NCBI GenBank assembly: GCA_016705245.1
Contig: JADIYM010000024.1
Span: forward strand, 1-23,858
Direction: 5' to 3'
Length of the DNA stretch: 23,858 bases
From: Blastocatellia bacterium
GTDB taxonomy: Bacteria > Acidobacteriota > Blastocatellia > UBA7656 > JADIYM01
Shown here: in pieces, positions 1-9,109 of the stretch
Layout: every line of letters begins with the position of its first letter
Numbering within the stretch: position 1 is the first letter of the stretch
Program-made: the position numbers and the translations under genes
The notes under the pieces: model-generated
Database searches by the model: none
The model's input: only the letters and a program-made list of their open reading frames with translations
What the model was told of the DNA's origin: nothing

Positions 1-811
1 GGTCACTCGCGCGACTGCGGGAGACGGCGGGTACGATCCAATGTCATGGTGAGGCCGGGCGCGGCCCGTTCCCACGCCCTTAACATCGAGTTGCGTGGAG
101 ATGGTCGGCCGGCTCGTTCAGGACGCGGAAGTGAGTTCTCAGGCCGGCTGAGCAATGGATCAGGAGCGGCTCATCCTGACGTTCGCCGATTCGGATCGAG
201 TGAGGGGTTTGTCGAGGAATTTCCGACTGGAGCTCATCGCCCGCGCTTGAGCGGAGGCTCGTGGAGTGCGTCTCGCGCTTTCCGTGCAGCAGCCGGCTAG
301 GAGAGCACGCGCCGCTTCAGCGACGGGACCGTTGATCTGGCGATCGGCGTCGTGGGGAAAACGATCGGTCCCGAAGTGCGGATGGCAACCGTTGTTCCGG
401 ACTGGTCATCGGCTGCGGAAGAGCCGGGCACGCGCTGGGTCGGGAAAGATCACTCCTGCGCGATATGCGGCCGGCAGGCACATCGGCGTCTCTGCGTGCG
501 GGGCCCCGATCACGCACCGATTGACGAAGCTCTTCAAGCGCCGGGCTGGAGAGGGAGATCGCGACGACCGTCAGTGGTTCGTCGACTGCGCTGGCGCTGG
601 CTTCCGGGCTTGCGATCTGATAGCGAGCGTTCCCGAACGACACACCGGGTAAACCGCGCGACGGAATGCAGTTTGCGCTCCTGGTCGAGACGCCGGAGAT
701 CACTAAGCTGTTTCTTTGTTGCGGCATCCGCGGATGGATGCCGATCCTGCCTACCGCTGGCTGGGCGGTCTGGTCCTGGCTGCCTGCGCGGCGATCGGGA
801 GAGGGCAGAGA

Positions 812-829
812 GTCACTCCGTCTGGTCAC
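812..829 (+). repeat. Divergent copy of an 18-bp dispersed repeat
   Basis: GTCACTCCGTCTGGTCAC is a variant of the element GTCACTTCGTCTGTCACC found at 8397 and 9092, and with one mismatch at 21912. As at 21912, it lies a few tens of bases before a CTTTGCG-type repeat, so the two elements may travel together. Its function is unknown. Confidence 0.45.
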
Positions 830-861
830 AGGAGGCGCGTTCTCAAGGTGCGCCGGAGTCG

Positions 862-954
862 CTCAGCGCTTTGCGAGACTCCCCGTCTTGGTGAGAAACG
901 CGGTCGTACGTCAGTTCCTCGCAAAGACGCCAAGGCTTTCGCAAAGGCGCAGAG
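862..954. repeat. Degenerate inverted repeat, CTTTGCG family
   Basis: The left arm (862-895) and right arm (917-954) are imperfect reverse complements built from CTTTGCG/CGCAAAG units. The same arrangement occurs at 2731-2818 and 19909-20008, and half-elements at 20139-20169 and 21949-22010. The arms here are the most diverged of the three full copies. Transcribed, it would form a long imperfect hairpin. Confidence 0.55.
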
Positions 955-1040
955 ATTCGACTTCACTCACGACGACGTTTCGCGCATTGCCGATCGGTGT
1001 TCAGCTCCTTTAGTCGTTGCACCAGAGGCCGATTAGCGGT

Positions 1041-1085
1041 TCCCGTTAACAAATTATCATTGAAGATTAAAAACAAGCGATTAAT
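1041..1085. promoter_or_regulatory. AT-rich patch, possible promoter region
   Basis: This short stretch is strongly AT-rich in otherwise GC-rich DNA and contains TTAACAAATTATCATTG and an A-run. It lies about 190 bases upstream of the small ORF at 1277. No paired -35/-10 with good spacing can be assigned with confidence, so the call rests on composition alone. Confidence 0.2.
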
Positions 1086-1276
1086 GAGGCTTAGCCGGCA
1101 TCCGCGCCATCGGTCCTTTGTACAACCAGGAGCGTCGTTCGTAGCACGGCTCCATCGAAAGTTCTGCGAATCCCGACGGCGACAATCCTCGCGGTATTCC
1201 ACCTCCTGACGTGTCCCACGGCACGCCCCTCATTCGCGACTTCCGTTTTCCTGCGTCACGACGCAAAGGAGACCCC

Positions 1277-1447
1277 ATGCCAATGGATCTGGTCAACGCC
1301 AGTAGTCTCGCGCCACCCCTCCCGCTTTTGCCCGCGGAGCAGTGTTCCAGCACACTGCTTCCTGGACGGAAGTTACGCGACGATGCGCGTCGACGGCGCT
1401 GGCAAGCTGGACCCGGCGAAGTGCCTGGCCAGTTCTCGGCAACTTGA
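1277..1447 (+). CDS. Small hypothetical protein, possibly the 5' end of a broken gene
   Basis: ATG at 1277 is preceded at good spacing by AAAGGAGA, one of the clearest ribosome binding sites in the left part of the window. The frame gives 56 residues beginning MPMDLVNASS, with a proline/leucine-rich middle and an arginine-rich end, and no family I recognise. An alternative frame at 1370-1440 also reads smoothly, so the ORF may be the 5' part of a longer gene broken by a frameshift. The binding site is the main support. Confidence 0.3.
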   Translation: MPMDLVNASSLAPPLPLLPAEQCSSTLLPGRKLRDDARRRRWQAGPGEVPGQFSAT

Positions 1448-2164
1448 TCCACAAATACTGACCTAGCGGCCGCAGTCGTCGGCGTCAACGTCTGTGCGGG
1501 AGAAGGTCAGGTCTAATACCAGTCCTTCTTCTGGAAGGCGCGGCCGACCCGAATACTGCGGGATCCACGGTTCCGCCTCCAACGCAACGGCGGCTCGCGA
1601 CGAACGAGGGTCAGGGGCAGTTTGCGGGCAACGTGGCGTTGCCTGACGTCAGCGGGCTGGTGGGCACGGTTGCCGCGCACGGTCAGCCTTCCAGCGGCAT
1701 CCGGTGGATGACTTGCACGGCGGCGCCGGCCTTCGCGTCGCGTTCACGCATCGTCATCCTCGGACGGCCAGATCACGCCGAACATGGCTACACCTCAGCC
1801 GCAGATTGCGTCGAGCTCGAAGGCTGGAACAACGAGGCTGAAGCGACGAGGTCACCTGCGCCCAACGTCACGTATTCCTTTGCCCAGAGATCCGCACTGG
1901 GTGACGGATACCCACGGCACCGAGTACGGCGTCAGCGCCGGATGGCAGGGCGAAGTGGGCTGGTTCTACCCTAGTCGAAGTTCAGCCTTGCAGTGAGCTT
2001 CTGGTACAGCTCGCGCCAGTCGATCGCTGATTCGGATGACAGACGTCGTCGTACGACGTCTGGGAGAGTGGGACGGTCGTCGTGGCCTGGGAAGTCGAAA
2101 TACGTCTCGATCGTGGATCTGGGCCGACCAGAATGCGACGGGTGACATGCGTCTCGCGACATGA
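1448..2164. other. Unassigned stretch, possibly decayed coding sequence
   Basis: Short coding-like runs appear in different frames, such as a plus-strand run near 1610-1710 rich in glycine, valine and alanine, and a minus-strand run at 1971-2120. They do not join into a recognisable product. Together with the fragment ending at 2401, this may be one frame-broken exported protein, but I cannot name a family. Confidence 0.35.
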
Positions 2165-2401
2165 CGTTCTCGGGAAAGACTTCAACGCGGCACACCGTTC
2201 TCAGGGGCCTACCGCGACAGCCTGGCGCAGGCGATGGACCCTGCAGAGCGCGTTTGGCATGGTCGGAGACATCTCCGTGGTGTAGTGCTCGTGGGACAGT
2301 CAAGGCTGGTGGTGGCGTCGCCGCAGAGTGAGGTCAATGCGAGCGGACGACTCAATTCCACGGTCAGCGAAGGCCGCCTGAGCGGCTCTGCCAGCGCCTG
2401 A
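2165..2401 (+). pseudogene. Possible C-terminal fragment of an unknown, perhaps exported, protein
   Basis: The frame is open from just after a stop at 2162-2164 to the stop at 2399-2401. Its last 35 residues are Ser/Gly/Val-rich (ending GRLSGSASA), in the manner of beta-rich secreted domains. A strong hairpin begins 21 bases after the stop, which supports a real gene end here. No start codon or family can be assigned, and the upstream part would need frameshifts. Confidence 0.25.
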
Positions 2402-2422
2402 CCGCGGATCTCAGGAAGTTCC

Positions 2423-2469
2423 GGATGAATTCCGGATCCGAAAAAGACTGCCCGGATCCGGGTTCATCC
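2423..2469. terminator. Hairpin, terminator-like
   Basis: The left arm (2423-2440, GGATGAATTCCGGATCCG) pairs with the right arm (2453-2469, CGGATCCGGGTTCATCC) with one bulge and a 12-base A-rich loop. It lies 21 bases beyond the stop at 2401. There is no downstream T-run, so a classical intrinsic terminator is not shown; it may act in 3'-end protection or be a palindromic repeat. Confidence 0.4.
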
Positions 2470-2730
2470 TGAGGCAACCCCCAACGCGTGAAGGTCGTTG
2501 TCGCCGTGGTTCAGCCCCTTAACACGGATACGCCGGTCTGGCTGGCAACGTGACGGTCAGACTTTCGAACAAGAGATGAGAAGTGCAACGAGCCAGCGAT
2601 GCATCGAATCTCCGTTCGAATGAGACCTTCACGGGATGTCTGCCAGGCACGCGGCCTGCCCGACGGCCCGCAGCGCGACGCCCTGAGATGTTGCGGCGAG
2701 TCCAGGGCGCAGGATCAATCCATCAGACCT

Positions 2731-2818
2731 TGCGCCTCTGCGAGTCCTCTGCGACTTGCGGGAAACGCGGCTCACGTCTGGTTCTCGCAAAGACGCCAGG
2801 ACTCGTAAAGGCGCAGAG
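2731..2818. repeat. Inverted repeat, CTTTGCG family
   Basis: The left arm (2731-2764) and right arm (2782-2818) are imperfect reverse complements made of GCGCCTCTGCGAGTCC and GGACTCGTAAAGGCGC-type units. It matches the 19909-20008 element closely in layout. It lies just before the first kinase and its upstream element. Confidence 0.6.
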
Positions 2819-2873
2819 ACCTGACCGCATTGCCCTTCACGTCGCGCCGTTCACCTGAACCCTGTTCCGCAAG

Positions 2874-2900
2874 CGGTCGTGGCATAACTGGCCCGACGAG
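2874..2900 (+). promoter_or_regulatory. Conserved element upstream of kinase copy 1
   Basis: CGGTCGTGGCATAACTGG followed by CCCGACGAG is nearly identical to 7593-7618 upstream of the second kinase. Both copies end 7-8 bases before the GTG start. The GGCATAACT/GGCATACT core could be a -10-like promoter, or the similarity may simply reflect recent duplication of the whole locus. Confidence 0.35.
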
Positions 2901-2907
2901 TGACGCC

Positions 2908-3474
2908 GTGCCGTTCGCACCTCGGTTCCCAGTTCGGTCGGTATCGCGTCCGAGCCAGCTCCGGCGAGGCGAAGAATACGCGAAGTCTACCTCGCCCACG
3001 ATACGCTGCTCAGGCGCGCCGTCGCCGTCAAGGTCCTTCCCGAGATCGTCGACGCGATGGCCGAGCGCGTCGAACGATTCGTCCTCGAAGCCAAAGCCGC
3101 CTCCGCCCTCAACCACCCGAACATCCCACCGTCTTCGACGCCGGGCGCGACGGGACCACCCACTTATCGTTACCGAGCTCGTCGACGGCACGACGCTTCG
3201 CGAACGCGCCGCCCCACGCTCCTCGAGCTCGACGGAGATCGTCGACGCCTGCATCCAGACCGCCAACGCGCCCGCCGCGGCCCACGACGCCGGAATCGTG
3301 CACCGCGACATCGCTTTCCGAGAACCCTCATGCTCCGCCGCGACGGCTGGGCATGAAGATCCTCGACTTTGCTTCGCGAAGCTCCTCGACTCCCGTGACG
3401 ACACGCTTGCCGGCCAAACCATCGACGCGGGCGGCGACGACGACAGCTTCACCGGAGGCCGTCCCTCTCACTGA
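2908..3474 (+). pseudogene. Truncated, frameshifted Ser/Thr protein kinase (copy 1)
   Basis: This is the N-terminal part of a PknB-type (Hanks) Ser/Thr kinase, which transfers ATP phosphate to Ser/Thr of target proteins. GTG 2908 aligns with the start of copy 2 at 7627. Across frames one can read FGRYRV, EVYLAHDTL, the VAIK-type segment VAVKVLPE with the ATP-anchoring Lys, AERVERFVLEAKAASALNHPNI, LIVTELVDGTTLRE, HDAGIVHRDI and a damaged KILDF. The glycine loop is degraded, the post-HRD segment is shifted, and the ORF stops just after the activation loop, so the APE motif and lower C-lobe are absent. At least five frame changes are needed. The family is clear; an active product is unlikely unless the shifts are sequencing errors. 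Confidence 0.75.
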
Positions 3475-3548
3475 GACACGGAGTACGTCGCAACAATGGA
3501 CGGTGACCCCTTTCGCGCCCAACCACGCTCAATCCGGCGGAGAACCGT

Positions 3549-6500
3549 ATGAACCTCGTCGCCCTCGTGCGAAGTCCTGTTCCGTCGTGGACCGGATTCT
3601 GGTCGCATTGATCATCCTCGCGTTCTTGCCCGAGAGCCCCTTCGACGCGAGCACCCGGCCGCGGTGCCGGCATGCGGATCGCGCGAGCTCGCCTGCCGTG
3701 CAGAACGCCAGGCAGATTGACACGGCTTTCGCAAAACGGCGACGAGAAGAAGAGCTCACCGCAGCAGACGCCCATCGAGGCCGAAGCCGCCACGTCGGCG
3801 CCGGCTGAAGAGGCCCCGGCGCCTCCACCGCGCGGAGCCAACGCATTTTTCAACGAGACGGAACCGAACAATACGGTGGCCACGGCGAACGTACTTCCGG
3901 ACGGGGTCACGAAGGTGACGGGCAACATCCAGCCGACAGTCGAGTCGGATTATTTTGCCTTCACGGCACAGGCCGGGAACCGCGTTCCGCCGCGACGCAG
4001 ACGGCGTTCGAAGCGTCAGCGACACGCTCGGTCTGACGACCGACCCGATCCTTACACTCCCGCGTCCGACGGTACCACCGTCCTCGAAACAGATGATCAG
4101 GATGGGAGTCGGCATCGGCGACGTCACCCATTGCCGGGGGCCTATGATTCCCCACGACGGGCACGTACCATTTGCAGATGCGCGGCGGAGGGGAGCGAGA
4201 TCGCCCCTCACGAACTTTACGTGCGCGTGGACACGGCTTTCCACGCCGGAAGTCGAACCGGAACGGCAGCGCGAATCCGCCGAATCCTATGCCCCTTCGG
4301 GCCGCTGAGCGGCGCCGTCAGTACCTTTTTCGACGTCGACACCTACTCGGTTTCGCTGCTTGAGGCGTGATATCGTCTTATGTGGGCATGGACCACAACC
4401 CGGAACGTGACGCGACGACGTTCAACGGCCGCTTCAGTTTCGGGCCATTCGACGGCTACATGTTTCCGGTCAACGACGGGAACACGACGTCACCAAACTC
4501 CGAAGCCGGGTTCTTTACCGTACGTGACCCGGGGACCTACTTCATCGTGGTCGACGCGGTGTTCGGAACCGGCACGTACAACCTGAGCGTCGTGGTGTTC
4601 CCTCTGAATCCCACGCGCTCATGTACGCCCTTTTTCGCCGCTCCCGGATCGGCGATCGGTCCAGGCGCGGGCTTGACGCAGTCGACCATTGTGATTCCGG
4701 CGGCGCCGGCGCTCCGGGTGGGAAACCTGGTCGTTTCTTTGAGTATCACGCACGCGTGGGTCGCCGACCTCGACGTGTCCCTCGTTGGACCGGACGGCGA
4801 CGAAGTCATGCTGTTCGACGACATGCCCTTTGCTGCCGTCGGGTCGACACCGCAGAGCGACGGGGTCCTCGACGACGAGGCCGGCATACGGATCAGGGAG
4901 TTCAACGTCTACAAGGGGATGCGCGCAACGACCGAGGGGTGGGGCCAGCTTCGCTGGTTCCGTGGCGAGCTGGCCGCTGGCACGTGGACACTGAACGTTC
5001 GCGACGACACAGCGACGAATGGCGGTACGCTCAATGCCTGGTCGCTGACCATCTGCGAGGATCCGCCGTCGCCAGTGTGCATTGGCGCGGAGACCACGGT
5101 TTTCTCGAACGACTTCGAGACAAATGATGGAGGCTTCACCCACTCGGGCGTCGCGGACGAGTGGGAGCTGGCACGCCGACGGGTGCGCTGATCCGCGACT
5201 GCGAACAGCGGCGTACGGGCGTGGGGAGACCGATCTCGACAACTCGTACGAGATCAGCTCATCGCAGAATCTGTTCTCGCCACCGATGAGCCTCGCGCCT
5301 TATGGTGGACAGACCATCACGGTCGAATGGGCAATGAAGCACCAGATCGAGGCATCTTTCTGGGACGATGCGTTTGTCGAGGTGCGCGAGATCGGCGGCG
5401 CCATGGCGATCAAACGCCTTTGGGGTGGGCCGGCCGACGGAACAGCGTGCTGCTGGCGGGAAATCCGGGCGTCATCATCCAGTCCGCCTCCGGTTGGGCG
5501 CCGTATCGGGCGGACATCAGCGAGTTTGCTGGGCTGAATGTCCAATCCGTCTTCCATCTCGACAGCGATTCGTCCCGTTCGTTCGACGGCCTCGGCATCG
5601 ACGACGTGCGCGTCACCGCCTGCGTCAGCGGCGGTGCCGGACGTCGCGATCTCGAAGTCCGGTCCCGCGAGCGTGCCGTGCGATGCGCCGTTCACGTACA
5701 CGCTCACGGCGAGCAACGTCGGCACGGCGGCCGCGACGAACGTCGCGGTGACCGACGACCTGCCCGATTGCCTGACCGGCGTCATGGTCAGCGCTACGTC
5801 GGGACGTTCTCCGTCGGTGCCGGCAACCTCGTGACGGGGGACGATTCCAACCCTGTCGCCTGGCTCGCCGGTCACGATCGCGATCACGGCGATCGCCCGT
5901 CCGGTGTGGTGCCTCGATCTCGAACCAGGCATCGATCGCCGCAAGCGGCGACACGACGCCGGCAACAACACGTCGGCGCTGGTGACGACGACGATTGCCC
6001 CGGTCAGCGTCGTGCTCCTTGTCGCCCGCGACCGACACGAACCCGATTCTGACGGCTCACACGGTCACGGTGACCGTCACCTCGTGTGGGGTCCCGCAGT
6101 CGGGCGCGGCGGTCAACTTCGCCGTGACCGGACGCAACAACCTGACGAGCTCGGGCAACACGAACGCATCGGGTCAGATCTCGTTCGTACACCGACACGG
6201 GCAGCAACTTCATGGGTGGCACGGACACCCATCACGACAACGGTGGTCAGCAGCGGCAGCACGTGTACGGCGACGAAGACCTGGGTGGCGGCAACGTGCG
6301 TGCCGATCTGCCCGGCGAACATCACGCAGCCCAACGAGCCGAATCAGTGCGGGAGGGTCGCTGACCTACGCGGCGCCGACGTCGACAGGCAACTGCGGCG
6401 CGATCACCTGCAGCCCGGCATCGGGATCGTTCTTTCCGGTCGGGACGACGACCGTGACGTGCTCGTCGCAGGCGGGTCCGTCCTGCACCTTCTCGGTCAC

Positions 6501-7322
6501 GATCCAGGACACGCAGGCGCCGGTGGCGGCATTGTCCGGCGCCGATCACAGTACCGGCGACGATGGGAACCTGCTCGGCGGTGGTTACCTACACGGCGAC
6601 GGCGACGGACAACTGTCCGGGCGCGACGATCGTCTGCACGCCGGCGTCGGGCTCGACCTTCCCGGTGGGTACGACCACGGTCACCTGCACGGCGAGCGAC
6701 GCGTCGCCGAACAGTCCGGATGCGACGTGCTCGTTCACGGTGACGGTGCAGGACACGCAGCTGCCGGCGATCACGTGTCCGGCGAACATCGTGGTGACGT
6801 CAAACACGACGAACGGGTGCACGTTCACGCAGGTGGTGAACCACCCGGCGCCGACGGCGACGGACAACTGCGGACTCGCGTCGGTGGTGTATGCCGCCGT
6901 CGGGATCGACGTTCAACGAAGGACGACGACGGTGACGTGCACGGCGACGGACACGAGCGGGAACACGGCGGCGTGTTCGTTCACGGTGACGGTGGGGTGC
7001 GGCGTTCGGGTTCTGCTCGGTGGACGACGCGACGGGGAACCGGTTCCAGATGGTGGTGAACCCGGCGAGCCCGAGCTACGGAGTGTGGCGGTTCACGGTG
7101 GTAGCGACGAACACGACGTACTGGGGGAAAGCGAACTACGTGAACTACATCCCGGGAGTGAAGCTGCGGGCGTACGACAACGACTACAGCACGGAGAACC
7201 CGACGTACTTCATGGACGCGAACTTCAAGGGAAACACCGGAACGGTGACGGTGCGAAACGTCAGCGGAACGGTCCGCCTGACGCTGAGGGACCGCAACCT
7301 GCTCGACAGCGTCTGTCCGTAG
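3549..7322 (+). CDS. Large secreted multidomain protein (PPC, P-domain, DUF11, Ig-like, HYR repeats), frameshifted
   Basis: One extracellular protein of about 1250 residues can be read across many frames. ATG 3549 follows GGCGGAGAA at good spacing; after a shift a hydrophobic segment (VDRILVALIILAFLP) looks like a signal peptide. In order: a Pro/Ala-rich linker; two pre-peptidase C-terminal (PPC) domains starting at ETEPNNT (about 3857-4600); a proprotein-convertase P domain (about 4690-5065, with HAWVADLDVSLVGPDGDEV and AGTWTLNVRD); a MAM/immune-inhibitor-like beta domain opening DFETNDGGF (5115-5630); a DUF11 repeat (5640-5990); an Ig-like repeat (6010-6290); three HYR domains (about 6300-6995, FPVGTTTVTC and CSFTVTVQD); and a unique C-terminal domain ending at 7322. 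No protease or other catalytic domain is visible, so adhesion or surface binding is inferred. Ten or so frame changes occur, for example at 4369, 5172 and 5440. It lies between two related kinases. Confidence 0.8.
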
Positions 7323-7330
7323 GAGACAGT

Positions 7331-7394
7331 CCACAGATTCACACAACACAGATGAACACAGATCTGATCCGTGGTTCTCTATGATGATCTGTGG
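7331..7394. repeat. Dispersed repeat, CACAGAT/CACGGAT family, with inverted ends
   Basis: It starts CCACAGAT (7331-7338) and ends ATCTGTGG (7387-7394), and contains heptad-like ACACAGATGAACACAGAT units. It begins 8 bases after the exoprotein stop. Related sequences lie at 16577-16601, 20178-20219 and inside the transposase gene (9974-10054). Confidence 0.55.
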
Positions 7395-7716
7395 GCCTCT
7401 GCTTCGCTGATAGGTAAGCACGGCCGGGAGGTTCGTCATCGTAGAACATCGTGCTTCGACCGACCAGACCGATCGCATCAGCGCCGTGAGCCTCTATCTC
7501 GCGTACGTGCTTGGTCTCAATCTCCTGGGCCAACTCGACAATTGTGATTGCGCCAGGTTCCGGTAATCCCTGTAGCGCCGTGACGAGGCCGTCGGTCGTG
7601 GCATACTGGCCCGGCGAGGTGACGCCGTGTCGTTCGCGCCCGGTTCCCAGCTCGGTCGATATCGCGTCTCGAGCCAGCTCGGGCGAGGCGGCATGGGCGA
7701 AGTCTACCTCGCCCAC
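7339..7716 (-). CDS. Possible small hypothetical protein
   Basis: A minus-strand frame reads smoothly through LVTALQGLPEPGAITIVELA and then REIEAHGADAIGLVGRS to DDEPPGRAYLS, with a coding-like mix of residues. The start is unclear: the frame runs back across the upstream element of kinase copy 2, with no good ribosome binding site seen. The last 20 or so codons lie inside the CACAGAT repeat, so the original stop may have been lost. It may be a chance reading frame. I recognise no family. Confidence 0.22.
   Translation of the reverse strand: MGEVDFAHAASPELARDAISTELGTGRERHGVTSPGQYATTDGLVTALQGLPEPGAITIVELAQEIETKHVREIEAHGADAIGLVGRSTMFYDDEPPGRAYLSAKQRPTDHHREPRIRSVFICVV
7593..7618 (+). promoter_or_regulatory. 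Conserved element upstream of kinase copy 2
   Basis: CGGTCGTGGCATACTGG followed by CCCGGCGAG matches 2874-2900 upstream of kinase copy 1 with one indel and one substitution. The bases up to the GTG at 7627 are also conserved. A promoter or translation-leader role is inferred from position only. Confidence 0.35.
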
Positions 7717-8396
7717 GACACGCTGCGGGCGCCGTCGCCGTCAGGTCCTTCCGAGAACGTCGACGCCTGGCCGAGCGCGTCGAACGATTCGTCCTCGAGG
7801 CAGCCGCCTCCGCCCTCAACCACCCGAACATCTGACCGTCTTCGACGCCGGGCGCGACGGGACCACCCCTTCATCGTCACCGGCTGCGACGGACGCGCGT
7901 CGCGACCGCCGTCTCGCGCTCCTCGGATCGCGGATCGTCGACGCCGCATCGCCGCCAACGCGCTCGCCGTGGCCCACGACGCCGGAATCGTGCACCGCGA
8001 CATCAAGCCCGAACCTCGTGCTCCGCCGCGACGGCTACAGGAGATCCTCGACTTCGGCCTCGCCAAGCCTCCTCGACTCCCGTACGGGGCGCTTGCCGGC
8101 CCGACCATCGTCGACGCGGGCGGGCGACGGGCGCACTCCGGCTACAGCCTCGACTCCCGTGACGACGCGCTTGCCGGCCCGACCATCGTCGACGCGGGCG
8201 GCGACGACGGCACCGGCTCGGCCCGACTCCGGTGACGACACGCTCGGCCCGCCATCGTCGACGCGGGCGGCGACGACGGGGCGCACTCCGGCTCCAGCCT
8301 CGACTCCCGTGAACGCGCTTGCCGGCCCGACCATCGTCGACGCGGGCGGCTTCGATACGCGCCCGCCACATCCTCGGCACTCCTGCCTACATCATG
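7627..8396 (+). pseudogene. Truncated, frameshifted Ser/Thr protein kinase (copy 2) with expanded activation loop
   Basis: This is a paralogue of the kinase at 2908. GTG 7627 opens SFAPGSQLGRYRVSSQLG, followed by an intact glycine loop (GRGGMGEVYLAHD), then AERVERFVLEA, SALNHPNI, AHDAGIVHRDIKPE (HRD loop) and ILDFGLAK (DFG). After DFGLAK come four tandem repeat units, and only then LGTPAYIM, which normally begins the P+1 region. There the match stops at the short repeat at 8397, so APE and the rest of the C-lobe are missing. Compared with copy 1, the segment after the glycine loop has lost one A from an AA pair and one C from a CCC run, typical homopolymer indels. Kinase origin is clear; function is doubtful. 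Confidence 0.75.
8072..8355 (+). repeat. Tandem repeat in kinase activation loop, four units
   Basis: Units begin CGACTCC at 8074, 8151, 8224 and 8301, giving periods of 77, 73 and 77 bp. Each carries a version of CTTGCCGGCCCGACCATCGT followed by CGACGCGGGCGG. An undamaged unit would encode 27 residues with core LAGPTIVDAGGDDG. The observed periods are not multiples of three, so each unit seems to have lost bases. Kinase copy 1 carries a single unit at 3388-3455. Confidence 0.8.
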
Positions 8397-8414
8397 GTCA
8401 CTTCGTCTGTCACC
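8397..8414 (+). repeat. 18-bp dispersed repeat, left flank of a small-gene cassette
   Basis: GTCACTTCGTCTGTCACC begins one base after the last recognisable kinase codon (the Met of LGTPAYIM) and is identical to 9092-9109. The two copies bracket the gene at 8455-9068. Other copies: 21912-21929 (one mismatch) and 812-829 (diverged). Confidence 0.7.
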
Positions 8415-8454
8415 GTCGCATTTGGAACTCGCACGCCGCCGACAGGGGAGCGCT

Positions 8455-9068
8455 ATGGAAGAACCGTGGACCGATTGGAATCATTTGCCGGGCGGGCAGG
8501 AGACTCGGATCCTCTGGGACTGCCTGCACGACGCCGAGCTTCGCTCCTCCGTTTCGGATCTTCTGAATCGTACGGTCGAGCTCCGTTTCAACGTTGCACA
8601 CCTGGTTGAGGACAACCCGGAGCTCGAGTTCATCTTCCGTTTCGAGGCCGTCACGTCGGCGCGGATCGTGACGTTCGCGATCTGGCCGGGCGAGTACGTC
8701 CGGCCGCCGGGAATAACGCGCGAGGAGGAGACTCGGCTCGTCGAGGAGTATCAGTCAAAGTGGCGTGAGGAGTCGCTCGGATGGACGGAATTCGAGTCGC
8801 TGCTTTCGACGCACACGGTCGATATTTACGATGCCGATCTTGCAGAGGGGCCTCGAACCGGGCCATCAAACTTCAGGGTTCTCTCGAAGGCGATCGATAC
8901 GACCATCGTTACTGCGAGATCTTCCTTCGGTTCGAAGCGTTCACGATCCGCACGGCGGAGAACCACTCCGTCAGCCTCGACGAATTCGAACAACTCGGTG
9001 AAGCCTACTGGGAGGCCTTTGCAGCCCGGAGAGAGGCGAAGGACCGCGAACGAGAGAGCTCGTCGTGA
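8455..9068 (+). CDS. Hypothetical protein with twofold internal repeat, one frameshift
   Basis: ATG 8455 follows GGGGAG at close spacing. The first frame (MEEPWTDWNHLPGGQETRIL) runs to about 8850, after which the signal continues in another frame through EGDRYDHRYCEIFLRFEAFT to a stop at 9066-9068. Rejoined, the protein is about 204 residues, acidic and soluble, with no signal peptide or membrane segment. The two halves resemble each other: LEFIFRFEAVTSARI plus a Glu-rich helix in the first, CEIFLRFEAFTIRTA plus SLDEFEQLGEAYWEAF in the second. I recognise no family. It lies between identical 18-bp repeats, which may mark a mobile or duplicated unit. The coding call is good; the function is unknown. 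Confidence 0.6.
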
Positions 9069-9091
9069 GGATCCGGCTCTCGGCTCTCCGA

Positions 9092-9109
9092 GTCACTTCG
9101 TCTGTCACC
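9092..9109 (+). repeat. 18-bp dispersed repeat, right flank of the small-gene cassette
   Basis: GTCACTTCGTCTGTCACC is identical to 8397-8414. It starts 23 bases after the stop of the hypothetical gene and lies about 110 bases upstream of the transposase start. A shorter partial match occurs near 21156. Confidence 0.7.

Larger units (their letters stand above)
1..1276. other. Region with no recognisable gene
   Basis: Several frames stay open on both strands because the DNA is GC-rich, but none gives a protein I recognise. A minus-strand frame around 480-660 reads smoothly for about 50 residues, and a plus-strand frame around 310-420 does the same, yet neither has a convincing start, ribosome binding site or family motif. 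The stretch holds two dispersed repeats (812-829 and 862-954) and an AT-rich patch near 1041-1085. It may be a decayed coding region or a long spacer. Confidence 0.5.

Noticed and set aside
317..829. Minus-strand ORF of 170 codons in the left region
   Set aside because: Part of it reads smoothly, but it has no recognisable motif or ribosome binding site, its ends are arginine/serine-rich as in shadow frames, and it overlaps a repeat.
1971..2303. Minus-strand ORF with a coding-like end (ETYFDFPGHDDRPTLPDVV)
   Set aside because: It lies antisense to the fragment ending at 2401, which is supported by the hairpin after its stop. No family match and no start signal.
8072..8355. CRISPR-like array
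   Set aside because: The repeats are contiguous, protein-coding in origin and without unique spacers; there are no cas genes.
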